From positions 1-64,000 of the forward strand of contig NZ_CANKWH010000007.1 in the NCBI RefSeq assembly GCF_947487305.1: a stretch of 64,000 nucleotides of DNA. The letters are read 5' to 3'. Positions 1 through 8,073 of the stretch are shown here, one piece after another (the stretch's first letter is position 1; every line of letters starts with the position of its first letter). The translations under genes and the position numbers were made by a program. The notes under the pieces were generated by a model, which saw nothing but the letters and a program-made list of their open reading frames with translations, searched no databases and had not been told where the DNA came from. This DNA comes from an uncultured Paracoccus sp. GTDB taxonomy: Bacteria > Pseudomonadota > Alphaproteobacteria > Rhodobacterales > Rhodobacteraceae.

Positions 1-46
1 GGCTGAGAATTGACGGCGTCTGAACACCGCCATGATATGCCGCCCC

Positions 47-622
47 TCAGGGCATCACCAACTTTCGCGCGTTACTCGGCTCCATCCGCCAACTGTCCCT
101 CAGCATCCCGGCATCGATGGTCTCATAGCCAAGATCGCGGAGAAACGCTGCGACGCTTTCCTTGGCCTCCGCATCATCTCCGGCGACCGGCAGTGCCGAT
201 CCGGTGCCCGCGTTCAACAGCAGATGCGGTGCGTCCTGATTGTTCAGTGCCTTGATGACATGCGCGCCCGGCAGCTCTCGCTGCACCATTTCGGCCGAGG
301 TCATCTCGCCATCGTCAAGAACCGCGATCTGGCTCTCGCGCATAGGATAATAGTTCATCATATCGATGATGATCCTGCCGTCGAAATCCTTGGCCGGCAG
401 TCGAGACAGTGCTGTCAATGGTATGGCCAGGACCACGATGTCGGCGGCCTGCACCGCCTCCACCAGCGAAGCCTCTCTGGCATTCGGACCGAGTGTCCGA
501 ACCTGATCCTCCAGTGTCGCGGCACCGCGCGAGTTCGTCAGGATAACGTCGTGGCCGCGCCGTGCGGCCAAAGTTGCGACCACGCCACCGATGCCGCCAG
601 GTCCAATGATGGAAACTTTCAT
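47..622 (-). CDS. NAD(P)-binding oxidoreductase, F420-dependent NADP reductase-like
   Basis: A 191-aa single-domain Rossmann protein. It opens with a beta strand followed by the dinucleotide loop GPGGIGG at residues 7-13. A second strand (VVLAIP) near residue 62 and a conserved N-N-Q-D stretch follow, as in the NADPH-dependent F420 reductase/NAD-binding family. Many bacteria lacking F420 keep such proteins, so the real hydride acceptor is unknown. The start MKVSIIG places the glycine loop at the very N terminus as usual; an in-frame upstream ATG at 655 would add 11 atypical residues. It is divergent from the LysR gene at 723 and shares about 100 bp of control region with it, so it is probably that regulator's target. 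Confidence 0.8.
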   Translation of the reverse strand: MKVSIIGPGGIGGVVATLAARRGHDVILTNSRGAATLEDQVRTLGPNAREASLVEAVQAADIVVLAIPLTALSRLPAKDFDGRIIIDMMNYYPMRESQIAVLDDGEMTSAEMVQRELPGAHVIKALNNQDAPHLLLNAGTGSALPVAGDDAEAKESVAAFLRDLGYETIDAGMLRDSWRMEPSNARKLVMP

Positions 623-666
623 GATATTGCCTTTCGTTGTTCGTACAACGGGCAAGATAAGCTGGC

Positions 667-679
667 TTGTGATTCACAA
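667..679. promoter_or_regulatory. Candidate LysR-type operator (T-N11-A dyad)
   Basis: TTGTGATTCACAA is a perfect inverted repeat (6-bp arms around one base) that also fits the T-N11-A rule for LysR-type boxes. It sits between the divergent oxidoreductase (start 622) and LysR gene (start 723), where such a regulator normally binds. Binding is inferred, not shown. Confidence 0.55.
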
Positions 680-722
680 TAATGGCATAAAAATGGAAGT
701 CATAATTCCTGAATGAAGAATA

Positions 723-1637
723 ATGGACAGACTATCCAGCGTCCGTGCCTTCTGCACCGTTGCAGAAACCATGCAGTTCCGGGCGGCGGCCCAGAGACTC
801 GGCGTCTCACCCCAAGTGGTGACACGCCTCATTGCCGAGCTGGAACGGGAGCTTGGCGAACCATTACTGATGCGGAGCACCAGACAGGTCCGACTGACGG
901 CATTCGGCGAGAGTTGGCTGCCGGGTGCCGCCCAGCTCGTTGCTGACAGCGAACGGCTTTTTCTGCCGGCCTCGGCAGCGCGGGAGATCCGGGGGCTGGT
1001 CAGTGTCACGGTCCCCGATTTTCCGATCATGGGTTCTGTTCTTGAGGATCTGCTGGACCGGTTGGTGGAGTTCCCTGATCTGCAATTGGACTGGCGCGCC
1101 AGCATCGCTCGGGCTGAGCCGGTGATGGAACGCGTTGATCTGGGCGTCCGTGTCGGACCGCTCAGCGACAGCGGCCTGATCATTCGTCAGGTCGGCAAGA
1201 CGCGCGACCGCATCGTCGCGTCACCTGAACTGATCGCGCGCCATGGTCTGCCGCACTCCCTTGATGACTTGCACGACAACTTTCCGCTCAGCGTGATCCT
1301 CAATCCGAATACCGGGCGGCCATGGCCCTGGTATCTGAGAGCCGACTATCATTTTCACCCCCAACGACCGCGGATCGTCGCTGGGTCGGTAGGCGCGCAC
1401 CTGTCCGTTGCCCTGAAGGGGATCGCCATCGGTGCAATACAGGAAATCGTTTGCCAGCCCTACCTTCAGTCGGGTGCCTTGGTCGAGATCCTCGCCGAGG
1501 AAGAGCGCTTGAGTTGGCCACTCTATGTCTGGCGGCAACAGACGGCCGTCACCCAGCCGAAGGTGCGTGTGGTGTTCGACACCATCGTTGACAGCCTGCA
1601 ACGGCGATTATCCGGAGTTGGTGAGCACCGATCTTGA
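723..1637 (+). CDS. LysR-family transcriptional regulator
   Basis: 304 aa, the normal length for the family. The N-terminal winged helix-turn-helix covers about residues 1-60, with the recognition segment around FRAAAQRLGVSPQVVTRLI (residues 19-37) and the usual linker helix after it. A periplasmic-binding-protein-like effector domain fills about residues 90-300. The ligand cannot be told from sequence. Its divergent placement next to the small NAD(P)-binding oxidoreductase suggests that it controls that gene and itself through the dyad at 667-679. Confidence 0.9.
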   Translation: MDRLSSVRAFCTVAETMQFRAAAQRLGVSPQVVTRLIAELERELGEPLLMRSTRQVRLTAFGESWLPGAAQLVADSERLFLPASAAREIRGLVSVTVPDFPIMGSVLEDLLDRLVEFPDLQLDWRASIARAEPVMERVDLGVRVGPLSDSGLIIRQVGKTRDRIVASPELIARHGLPHSLDDLHDNFPLSVILNPNTGRPWPWYLRADYHFHPQRPRIVAGSVGAHLSVALKGIAIGAIQEIVCQPYLQSGALVEILAEEERLSWPLYVWRQQTAVTQPKVRVVFDTIVDSLQRRLSGVGEHRS

Positions 1638-1781
1638 TCATGCGCGCGTGGGCTTCGAACCAGCGCCGCGACGTGCCATAGCCGGAGTCTCTCCATTGCC
1701 ACCGTTGAAAACCGGTAACAATGCGGTCACCGCTACTGTCGTCCGAGCCTCCGTGATGTCGTGAGCACACAAGGACCGATC

Positions 1782-4208
1782 TTACCGCGTCTCGAATTTC
1801 CGCCAGAGCGGGGTGCCATGATAGAGCCATGGACGATAGAGTACGCGGCGCGGGTCGGGCGCCTGAAGTGATTTCGATCCCGCCTTCGGCACATCAGCCC
1901 CAAGCCGCATGGCCGGCGTGCGAAGGATTGGCGCCGTGGCTCGCCGCTTCGGAACAGGGATCGTTTCACTGGAACCCGGAACCCTGATCGATGACGCGCC
2001 CCGATCGACCACCATGCTGCTCCCGCCCTTCGCGCCCGGGCCGACATATTGCCGGGCCTCGAACCAGTTGTAGTAGACCCGATAGATATTCAGCAGCGCG
2101 ATCAGGACCGCCGGGTTGAAGACCGCGCCGTTGATATAGGCGGGACCGTTCCTGGACCCCTTGCCGCCCGCACGCCCGGTCGGACTGGTTCGCATGCGCA
2201 GTGAGTTCATGAAGGCGGAAACAGGTTGCAGCGTCGACCGCAGCACGCGCCGGGACAGGGCCGCGCGCAGATCCGGGTCCATGATGTCCTGGTCGAAGGC
2301 CATGCCCTTCATCTGGCTGCGATATTGGCTACGAAGCACAGGGAAGCCAATGACCTTCTCGGTCTCGCCGAAGTGCTGCACCGGCGACCGCACCCAGATC
2401 TGAGGGAACTGACTGGACTGGAAGTTCGCGATGCAGAAAGGCGACGCGTTGCGCTGACGATCGGTGTGAACGGCCGTCGTGAGCCCTTGGGCGCAGAATT
2501 GCTCGAGCAAATCGTAGTCTGTCACAGATGCGCCTTGCGGACGTGCCGCGCTGGCCTTGAACCGATGGAGACCCGCCTTGAAGTCGGCGATTCGCGCCGC
2601 GCTCTTCGGGACCGAAGCCTCCTTGTCGAAGGAAATCACGAACCACTCGAAGCGGTCCTCCGCGATCATGTCACGAAAGACGTGGGGAACCACACGCACC
2701 ATCGCCGCTTCCTGCTCGCCGACCAGTGTGATCTTTCCGGTCGGCAGCATGTCGCGCAGGCAGGCGAGATGCGCGGCCTTCGTATAGGTCGGCTTGACCA
2801 GACCGCCCTTGAAGCTGCTGCGATTGTCGCGGTTGGTTTCCTGGAACCCGAAATATCGATGCCGGATGTCGTCGAGAAGCGCCCGTCGGGCCGTGGCATG
2901 GTCGAGGCGTTCCTGAACCTCCGGCGGCAGCACCAGACCCAGTGGAATCTGATCTTCGTAGGCCAGCTCGAGCCGATCGGTGAAGACCCGCCAGCTGCCT
3001 TCGGCGCTGGCGAACAGCATGGCTTCGTCGAAGCGCCCGGTCGGGCGCTGAAAGCCGAGCAACGGCGCCGTGAAGGTCTTGCCGGATGCCTGGGTATAGG
3101 TGTTCCGGATATTGGCCGGCTGGCCAGCCTCATCCAGATAGCTGCGCTCGACCAGTTCGACCGCATCGACCCGCGGATCGAAATTCGCATCGATCCGGAA
3201 GACATAGCCACTGCGAATGTCGGCCGAGACAGAGAACAGCAATGGAGTGAGGCGCCGATCCGTCCTGCTTTCCCAGTTGACCGAGATCGTGACATCATCA
3301 TGGGCGATCCGCATGTGACTGAACCGCCCGGAGGCCTCGAAACCAGACTTCCATTCGCGCAGCTTGGCACGCTCAAAGGCCAGCAGGGTCTTCTCCAGCC
3401 AGAAGATGCGGCTATAGACCCGACTGACGCCGATTTGCTTTCCGGTGTCGGGATCTGCCAGCAGGCGGCGCAGGTCGTTGATGCTGGCCCCGTTGACCAG
3501 GGCCCGCAGGATCCTGACATTGTCGCGCTGGACCTGCTGTGCCTGATGATCCAGCGACACGGATATCCGAGCCCCAGGCTTGCCCTTGCAGGGGCGATGG
3601 ATGATCCGAAATGCCGAAGGCTTGGCTTTGCGCCGATTGCCGCCGGCCTTGAGGGTCCCATGGGCGCCGTTGAAGACGAACTCATCCGGGCGCTCGAGAT
3701 ATCGCACGCCACAGGCGCCGCAACTCGGCCCCGTCAACAGACCGTTGATCGTTTGCAGCCGATCTTCCTCGTCCAGAAGATGCTGATTGGAGAGAACGTT
3801 GAAGGAAACGCCGCACTGCCCGTTCCCCCGTTGATGCTCACAGACCATGGAGCGGCCATCTTCCCAGATCACCGGTTCCTCGGCGTATTCGAAGGCGTCG
3901 GAGGTCCGGCTGTTCTTGGCGCTACCGTTGAGCCTGTAGCTGCCTCGGCCCATCGCGAGCGCTGGTCGTTCAGTCGCCGCGAGTTGCTTTCGAGCGCCTG
4001 CGCCGAGTCCCCTGAATGTCGGTAGCGAAAAGTCGGGTGCCAGCCCATAGTTGCCGCAATCAGGATCGCCGCAGGTGTTGAGGTTGATCTTTGACGGAAC
4101 CGCAGGATAGATTGCCTGCAATGACAGTTGCTGAATGCTCTTGACCACGCGATCTCCGATCTTTCGTTGTGTCAAGAGCGCCCCCGAGCCGATCGGGAGC
4201 TTGGCCAT
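1782..4208 (-). CDS. Large transposase-like protein with zinc fingers and HTH
   Basis: 808 aa. The N-terminal third has zinc-ribbon cysteine pairs: C46/C51, C123/C132 and C163/C166. A helix-turn-helix-like stretch follows (about 230-275, with NGASINDLRRLL and GVSRVYSRIFWLEK), recalling the InsA-type zinc finger plus HTH of IS1-like transposases. The middle starts with an acidic HDD at 303-305 and SADIRSGYVF (327-336), resembling the first strands of an RNase H-fold DDE core. Near the C terminus, YYNWFEARQY (712-721) and TPAMRLG (764-770) resemble the final catalytic-glutamate helix and tail of DDE transposases. No clear terminal inverted repeats or target duplications were found, so it may be a domesticated or degenerate element. 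Its reaction is not established. Confidence 0.6.
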   Translation of the reverse strand: MAKLPIGSGALLTQRKIGDRVVKSIQQLSLQAIYPAVPSKINLNTCGDPDCGNYGLAPDFSLPTFRGLGAGARKQLAATERPALAMGRGSYRLNGSAKNSRTSDAFEYAEEPVIWEDGRSMVCEHQRGNGQCGVSFNVLSNQHLLDEEDRLQTINGLLTGPSCGACGVRYLERPDEFVFNGAHGTLKAGGNRRKAKPSAFRIIHRPCKGKPGARISVSLDHQAQQVQRDNVRILRALVNGASINDLRRLLADPDTGKQIGVSRVYSRIFWLEKTLLAFERAKLREWKSGFEASGRFSHMRIAHDDVTISVNWESRTDRRLTPLLFSVSADIRSGYVFRIDANFDPRVDAVELVERSYLDEAGQPANIRNTYTQASGKTFTAPLLGFQRPTGRFDEAMLFASAEGSWRVFTDRLELAYEDQIPLGLVLPPEVQERLDHATARRALLDDIRHRYFGFQETNRDNRSSFKGGLVKPTYTKAAHLACLRDMLPTGKITLVGEQEAAMVRVVPHVFRDMIAEDRFEWFVISFDKEASVPKSAARIADFKAGLHRFKASAARPQGASVTDYDLLEQFCAQGLTTAVHTDRQRNASPFCIANFQSSQFPQIWVRSPVQHFGETEKVIGFPVLRSQYRSQMKGMAFDQDIMDPDLRAALSRRVLRSTLQPVSAFMNSLRMRTSPTGRAGGKGSRNGPAYINGAVFNPAVLIALLNIYRVYYNWFEARQYVGPGAKGGSSMVVDRGASSIRVPGSSETIPVPKRRATAPILRTPAMRLGADVPKAGSKSLQAPDPRRVLYRPWLYHGTPLWRKFETR

Positions 4209-4302
4209 TTCTGGCGAAACCGAAATCCCGAAACGATTTTTCTACAATGTGTTGCCGCGGGACAATTCTCCCGCGTGTCCCCTGAATCCTCTCTGAAAAA
4301 GG

Positions 4303-4345
4303 TTAATAAAAAACAAACGCCTGCCGAGAAAAATCTCGGCAGGCG
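4303..4345 (-). terminator. Strong intrinsic terminator
   Basis: A perfect 12-bp stem (4318-4329 with 4334-4345) closes a four-A loop. On the minus strand it is followed by a T-rich run (TTTGTTTTTTATTAA, plus-strand positions 4303-4317). It reads as a terminator for leftward transcripts entering from the small secreted-protein gene, and insulates the transposase-like gene. Confidence 0.75.
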
Positions 4346-4459
4346 CGAAGGTCATGTCCCAAAACCCGGAATGCGTCAGGGCCGCCCGGCGGGTTTTTTC
4401 ATGGCCTCTTCCAGGCGGGCGCAGGTCGGTCCTCGCACGTCTTCTGATATCGCAAACGA

Positions 4460-4489
4460 GAAAGGGCTGGCACAAGGCCAGCCCCTTTC
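4460..4489 (-). terminator. Stem-loop downstream of small secreted-protein gene
   Basis: GAAAGGGCTGGC pairs with GCCAGCCCCTTTC (one bulged base) around a short loop, about 30 bp after the stop of the gene at 4518-4721. The following T tract on the minus strand is weak, so this may be a pause or 3'-stabilising hairpin. The stronger terminator is at 4318-4345. Confidence 0.5.
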
Positions 4490-4517
4490 GAAATCCCTAA
4501 AGGAATTTCTATCCCGA

Positions 4518-4721
4518 TTACGAGTCGTCGTCGTCCGAAGCGACGGCAGCGATCACGCCCAGCAGCAGCAGGGCGGGAACAACCAGGCCGGCGTTCGACG
4601 AAGCGGGCTGTTCTTCAACAACAACCGGCTCGACTTCGACGACGGGGGCGACATAGCCACCGGCCAGCGCCGAGGTTGCGGTCAGGCCGAGGACGGCGGC
4701 GAAAGTAGCAAATTTGGTCAT
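4518..4721 (-). CDS. Small secreted or membrane-anchored protein, 67 aa
   Basis: It begins with a typical signal sequence (MTKFATFAAVLGLTATSALA, residues 1-20). A short valine/glutamate/proline-rich linker follows, then a hydrophobic segment (about 45-61, GLVVPALLLLGVIAAVA) and a terminal run of aspartates. The start at 4721 was chosen because GGAG lies 7 bases before it; an ATG two codons upstream is only one base from GGAG. No function is recognised. The layout of signal peptide, acidic linker, single membrane helix and acidic tail would suit an abundant envelope protein. The strong hairpins downstream suggest a highly expressed, stable monocistronic message. Confidence 0.75.
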   Translation of the reverse strand: MTKFATFAAVLGLTATSALAGGYVAPVVEVEPVVVEEQPASSNAGLVVPALLLLGVIAAVASDDDDS

Positions 4722-4919
4722 GATCATGCTCCGTTTCATTTGACAGATGCCGTCACCGGCAACATCGCTGCGACAGTCGCATAAACCCGGGTCTTTGAAA
4801 AGCCGGGTCATTTCAGAATCCCGGCGGGTTTGCGCCCACTGTTGCATATTCGCCAACACCATCAAGACTGCTCTGGTTCCGCCGATTCTGCCACGATTTC
4901 GGACCGTTGCATTCTTGCA

Positions 4920-5702
4920 CTAACCGCGCCGCAGGATCGCGCCAACGGCGAAGAACAGGGCCGCCGCGACCACGATCGAGGGACCTGCGGGGGAATCCAA
5001 CCGCAGGCTGGACCACAACCCTGCGGCGACTGAAAGCGCCGCAAGCCCGGTCGCAATGATCGCCATCTGCTCGGGCGTCCGCGACCACGCGCGGGCAGCG
5101 GCGGCCGGAACGATCAGCATGGCCGAAATCAACAGCGCGCCGACGATGCGGATGGCCACGGCGACCACTAGGGCTAGTGCCACTGCGAGAATCAACCGCT
5201 CCAGGCGGGTGTCGATGCCGGCGGCCATGGCCAGTTCCTCGTTCACGGTGGCGCTGACCAGCTGCTGCCAGCGCCATATCATCAGCGCCAGCACCACCAG
5301 CGCCCCGCCCCAGATCCAGATCAGATCGATCCGACCGACCGCCAGGATATCGCCGAACAGAAAAGCCGTCAGATCGACCCGCAGGTCGGGCACGAAACTG
5401 GCCGCAACCAGGCCCAGGGCCAGCGCGGAGTGCGCGGCAACTCCCAGCAGCGTGTCCATCGCATGACCGCGCCCGACCAGCGCCGAGACCATTAGCGCCA
5501 TGGCCAGCGCCACCGCCAGCGTGCCGGCATAGATCGAAACGCCGAAGGCAAGGCTCAGCGCCACACCGAGAATCGCCGCATGGGCCGTCGAATCACCAAA
5601 ATAGGCCATCCTTCGCCAGACCACGAAGCAGCCGAGCGGCCCTGCCGCCAGCGCCAGCCCGAACCCCGCAAGCGCAGCGCGGACAAGGAAATCGTCAAGC
5701 AT
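4920..5702 (-). CDS. znuB: Zinc ABC transporter, permease ZnuB
   Basis: 260-aa hydrophobic ABC-3 family permease with about eight membrane spans. It forms the inner-membrane channel for zinc delivered by ZnuA. The start MLDDFLVRAALAG overlaps the end of znuC by 8 bp, indicating translational coupling; the open frame upstream of it is only the antisense of the histidine-rich tail of ZnuC. Hallmarks include GDSTAHAAILG near residue 43 and the A-x-R-I-V-G-A-L-L segment near residue 185. It is the third gene of the zur-znuC-znuB operon and so is expected to be derepressed in zinc limitation. Confidence 0.93.
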   Translation of the reverse strand: MLDDFLVRAALAGFGLALAAGPLGCFVVWRRMAYFGDSTAHAAILGVALSLAFGVSIYAGTLAVALAMALMVSALVGRGHAMDTLLGVAAHSALALGLVAASFVPDLRVDLTAFLFGDILAVGRIDLIWIWGGALVVLALMIWRWQQLVSATVNEELAMAAGIDTRLERLILAVALALVVAVAIRIVGALLISAMLIVPAAAARAWSRTPEQMAIIATGLAALSVAAGLWSSLRLDSPAGPSIVVAAALFFAVGAILRRG

Positions 5703-6501
5703 GATGATGGTCTTTCGCGTAGTCATGGCCATGGGGGTCCTGCCCCTGATCGCCGTGTGCATGATGGGCATGGCCAAGCGGGTGATCGTGTTCATGGTCG
5801 TGATGGTGCTGATACAGCGCCAGCGTGCCCTCGGACCCCGCCCCGAACAGGGCACGATATTCGGGCGCGCCGCTGACTTGCTGGGGCGTGCCCTCGCAGC
5901 AGATATGGCCATTGAGGCAGAGCACCCGGTCCGAGGCCCGCATCACCACCAGAAGATCATGGCTGACCAGCAGGATGGCCGCGCCAGTCTCGGCCCGGAT
6001 CTCCTCGATCAGCTTGTAGAAACCGACGGTCCCAGGCTGATCCAGACCCTGCGTCGGCTCGTCCAGAACCAGCAGCTGCGGCTGCGACAAAAGCGCGCGT
6101 GCCAGCAGGACGCGCTGGAATTGGCCGCCCGAGAGCTGGGTGATCTGCTGGCGCTCGACGCCGTCGACCCCAACGCGCTGCAGCATCGCCCTTGCCGCCG
6201 AATCGCTGACCCGATGTGGCAGCGACAGGAAACGCCGCACGGTCATCGGCATGGCTGTGTCGATATGCACGCGCTGCGGCACATAGCCGATGCGCAGCCC
6301 GGCCTGCCGCGTCACCTGACCCGAGGCGAGCGCCACATGGCCCAGAAGCGCGCGGACCAGCGACGACTTGCCCGAGCCGTTCGGCCCGACCACGGTCACA
6401 ATCTCACCCGGCGCGATGCTCAGATCGACGCCGCTCAGCACCGGCTCGGTGGTGCCGGTGCGATGGATGGTCAGGCCATCGGCGCGAATCAGCGGGGTCA
6501 T
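5695..6501 (-). CDS. znuC: Zinc ABC transporter, ATP-binding protein ZnuC
   Basis: 268-aa ATPase of the metal ABC transporters. Visible motifs are Walker A GPNGSGKS (39-46), signature LSGGQFQR (123-130), Walker B LLVLDEP (143-149) and the H-loop histidine in SHD (H181). The C-terminal tail from about residue 230 is very rich in His and Asp (for example QHHHDHEHDH), a plausible zinc-binding or sensing extension. The start codon overlaps the zur stop by 4 bp (ATGA) and the end overlaps znuB, so the three genes form one coupled unit. Confidence 0.95.
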   Translation of the reverse strand: MTPLIRADGLTIHRTGTTEPVLSGVDLSIAPGEIVTVVGPNGSGKSSLVRALLGHVALASGQVTRQAGLRIGYVPQRVHIDTAMPMTVRRFLSLPHRVSDSAARAMLQRVGVDGVERQQITQLSGGQFQRVLLARALLSQPQLLVLDEPTQGLDQPGTVGFYKLIEEIRAETGAAILLVSHDLLVVMRASDRVLCLNGHICCEGTPQQVSGAPEYRALFGAGSEGTLALYQHHHDHEHDHPLGHAHHAHGDQGQDPHGHDYAKDHHHA

Positions 6502-7010
6502 TCCGGCCTCTCCGCTGCGGCGCAGGCGTCGCAGAGGCCAAGCGCCTCGACCGTCATCCGCTCGACCGAGAAGCCGACGCCAACCGCCGCTGCGCGCAGC
6601 GCGCTGCGGATCTCGGGCGCGTCGGCCTCGGCCACCTTGTTGCAGGCGCGGCAGATCAGGAAGGCCGGGGCGTGGTCATGGCCTGGGCTGAGACATGCGG
6701 CAAAGGCATTCAGCCGCTGCACTCGATGCGCCAGCCCATGCTGAACAAGGAAATCCAGCGCCCGGTAAGCCACCGGCGGCTGGCTGCCAAAGCCTTCAGC
6801 CCCCAGCCGTTCCAGCACTTCATAGGCGCCAAGCGCGCGATGGGTTTCCAGCAGGATCTCCAGCGTGCGGCGGCGCACCGGGGTCAGGCGCACGCCTTGA
6901 GCGGCGGCCAGATCATCGGCCGCCTGCAGCGCCTGCGCGCGGCAGGTGCTGTGGTCATGCGAGGCAAAGGCGGTGGCCGCGTCATCCGCGGCGTGATTTT
7001 CGACAGACAT
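6498..7010 (-). CDS. zur: Zinc uptake regulator Zur (Fur family)
   Basis: 170 aa. The N-terminal winged helix (about residues 25-100) contains GVRLTPVRRRTLEIL. The C-terminal dimerisation/metal domain has two structural-zinc CxxC pairs, ICRAC (about 116-120) and LCDAC (about 160-164). Zur represses zinc uptake when zinc is plentiful. It is the first gene of the operon with znuC and znuB. The dyads at 7013-7025 and 7041-7057 lie directly upstream, so autoregulation together with control of divergent znuA is likely. Confusion with Fur is possible in principle, but the znu context decides it. Confidence 0.92.
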   Translation of the reverse strand: MSVENHAADDAATAFASHDHSTCRAQALQAADDLAAAQGVRLTPVRRRTLEILLETHRALGAYEVLERLGAEGFGSQPPVAYRALDFLVQHGLAHRVQRLNAFAACLSPGHDHAPAFLICRACNKVAEADAPEIRSALRAAAVGVGFSVERMTVEALGLCDACAAAERPE

Positions 7011-7012
7011 GA

Positions 7013-7025
7013 GTTATCTCATAAC
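7013..7025. promoter_or_regulatory. Candidate Zur box 1
   Basis: GTTATCTCATAAC is a perfect dyad (5-bp arms, 3-bp centre) lying 3 bp upstream of the zur start codon. Fur/Zur operators are AT-rich dyads of this kind. Its position suits repression of the zur-znuCB transcript. Confidence 0.6.
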
Positions 7026-7040
7026 ATTACGGTTGACTTG

Positions 7041-7057
7041 TGATGTTATTACATTCA
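7041..7057. promoter_or_regulatory. Candidate Zur box 2
   Basis: TGATGTTATTACATTCA contains the dyad ATGT-TATT-ACAT (7043-7054). It lies in the middle of the zur/znuA divergent intergenic region, about 45 bp before the znuA start. Together with box 1 it would let Zur shut both promoters. Confidence 0.6.
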
Positions 7058-7100
7058 GGCAGAGGGGTCGTTCAACCCTTTCCTGCTTACGGACCCTGCA

Positions 7101-8018
7101 ATGCGCTTTCTGCCCATCGCCTCTGCCCCGCTTCTCATTGCCCTCGGCGCCGCCTCCGCGACTGCCGACGTGCCCTCGGTGATCGCGGATATTCCCGCCA
7201 CCGGCTCACTGGTGCAGCAGGTTCTGGGCGATCTGGGCGAGGTGCGGGTGCTGCTGCCGGCAGGCGGGAACGAACATCACCACCAGATCCGTCCCTCGGA
7301 TGCCGCCGCGCTGCAGGATGCCGGACTTCTGGTCTGGATCGGCCCCGACCTGACCCCTTGGCTGGCGCGGTCCGCCGATTCGCTCAGCAGCGGCGTCTCG
7401 TTGCGGCTGATGGACCTGCCCGAGACAAGCCTGCGCGCGCTTTCAGATGAAGATGATCACGACCATGCGCAAGAGGACGAACACGCGCACAGCCCGACCG
7501 ACCCCCACGCCTGGCTTGACCCGCAGAACGGAAGGACCTGGCTATCGGCCATCGCCGGCGCACTGTCCAAGGCCGATCCCGAGAACGCCGCGACCTATGC
7601 CGCGAATGCCCAAGCAGGCGTGGCAAAGATCGACGACGCGGCGGAGGCCGTGACCGCGCAGCTCTCCCCTTTCGCACAAGATCGCTTCGTGGTCTTTCAC
7701 GATGCCTATGGTTATTTCACCGGGGCCTTCGGCCTTGCCCCGGCGATCCCCGTGGCGCTTGGCGATGCCAGCACGCCCTCGGCCGCGCGGCTGTCGGCGA
7801 TTCGGGACAGGATCACGGCGGAACAGGTCAGTTGCGCCTTTTCCGAGGCCGGGCATGACCCGTCGCTGATCGAGTCCCTGATTTCAGGCACCCCGATTCG
7901 TGCAGGCGAGGCACTGGACCCGACGGGCAGCGGGCAGCCGATGGGGCCCGCGCTTTATCCGGCGATCCTGACCGGCATGGGCGAGACGATCTCGGCCTGT
8001 CTCGGCCAGCCGGAGTGA
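7101..8018 (+). CDS. znuA: Zinc ABC transporter, periplasmic zinc-binding protein ZnuA
   Basis: 305 aa with an N-terminal signal peptide (about residues 1-22, ending SATA). It belongs to the cluster A-I metal-binding proteins. Candidate ligands are the first histidine cluster (NEHHHQIRPSD, about 56-66), the histidine in FVVFHDAYGYF and the late SEAGHDP. Between the lobes is the acidic, histidine-rich loop typical of ZnuA (DDHDHAQEDEHAH, about 118-130), which tells zinc-type from manganese-type relatives. It captures periplasmic zinc for ZnuBC. It is transcribed divergently from zur-znuCB. Confidence 0.94.
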   Translation: MRFLPIASAPLLIALGAASATADVPSVIADIPATGSLVQQVLGDLGEVRVLLPAGGNEHHHQIRPSDAAALQDAGLLVWIGPDLTPWLARSADSLSSGVSLRLMDLPETSLRALSDEDDHDHAQEDEHAHSPTDPHAWLDPQNGRTWLSAIAGALSKADPENAATYAANAQAGVAKIDDAAEAVTAQLSPFAQDRFVVFHDAYGYFTGAFGLAPAIPVALGDASTPSAARLSAIRDRITAEQVSCAFSEAGHDPSLIESLISGTPIRAGEALDPTGSGQPMGPALYPAILTGMGETISACLGQPE

Positions 8019-8073
8019 CCCTGGCAGGCGCGGAAAGGCCGGAGGAATAATACCCGACTCTTTTTCTTTGACA

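Larger units (their letters stand above)
4209..4517. other. Intergenic region with three hairpin signals, no gene seen
   Basis: About 310 bp between the small secreted-protein gene and the transposase-like gene. It holds two stem-loops listed separately (4318-4345 and 4460-4489). A third is possible: AAAACCCG at 4361-4368 can pair with CGGGTTTT at 4390-4397 around a GC-rich loop, followed on the plus strand by a T run. No reading frame here has a recognisable product. The hairpins could also belong to a small RNA processed from the 3' end of the upstream transcript. Confidence 0.4.

Noticed and set aside
1638..1781. Possible transposase remnant or terminal repeat left of the transposase-like gene
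   Set aside because: A short frame with Trp/Arg-rich residues looked IS-like, but no convincing alignment with known transposases or matching end at 4209-4330 was found.
2226..4025. Long plus-strand open frame (599 codons) opposite the transposase-like gene
   Set aside because: It is the mirror frame of a GC-rich coding region. Its composition is atypical and it has no domain; the minus-strand frame has coherent zinc-finger and DDE-like motifs.
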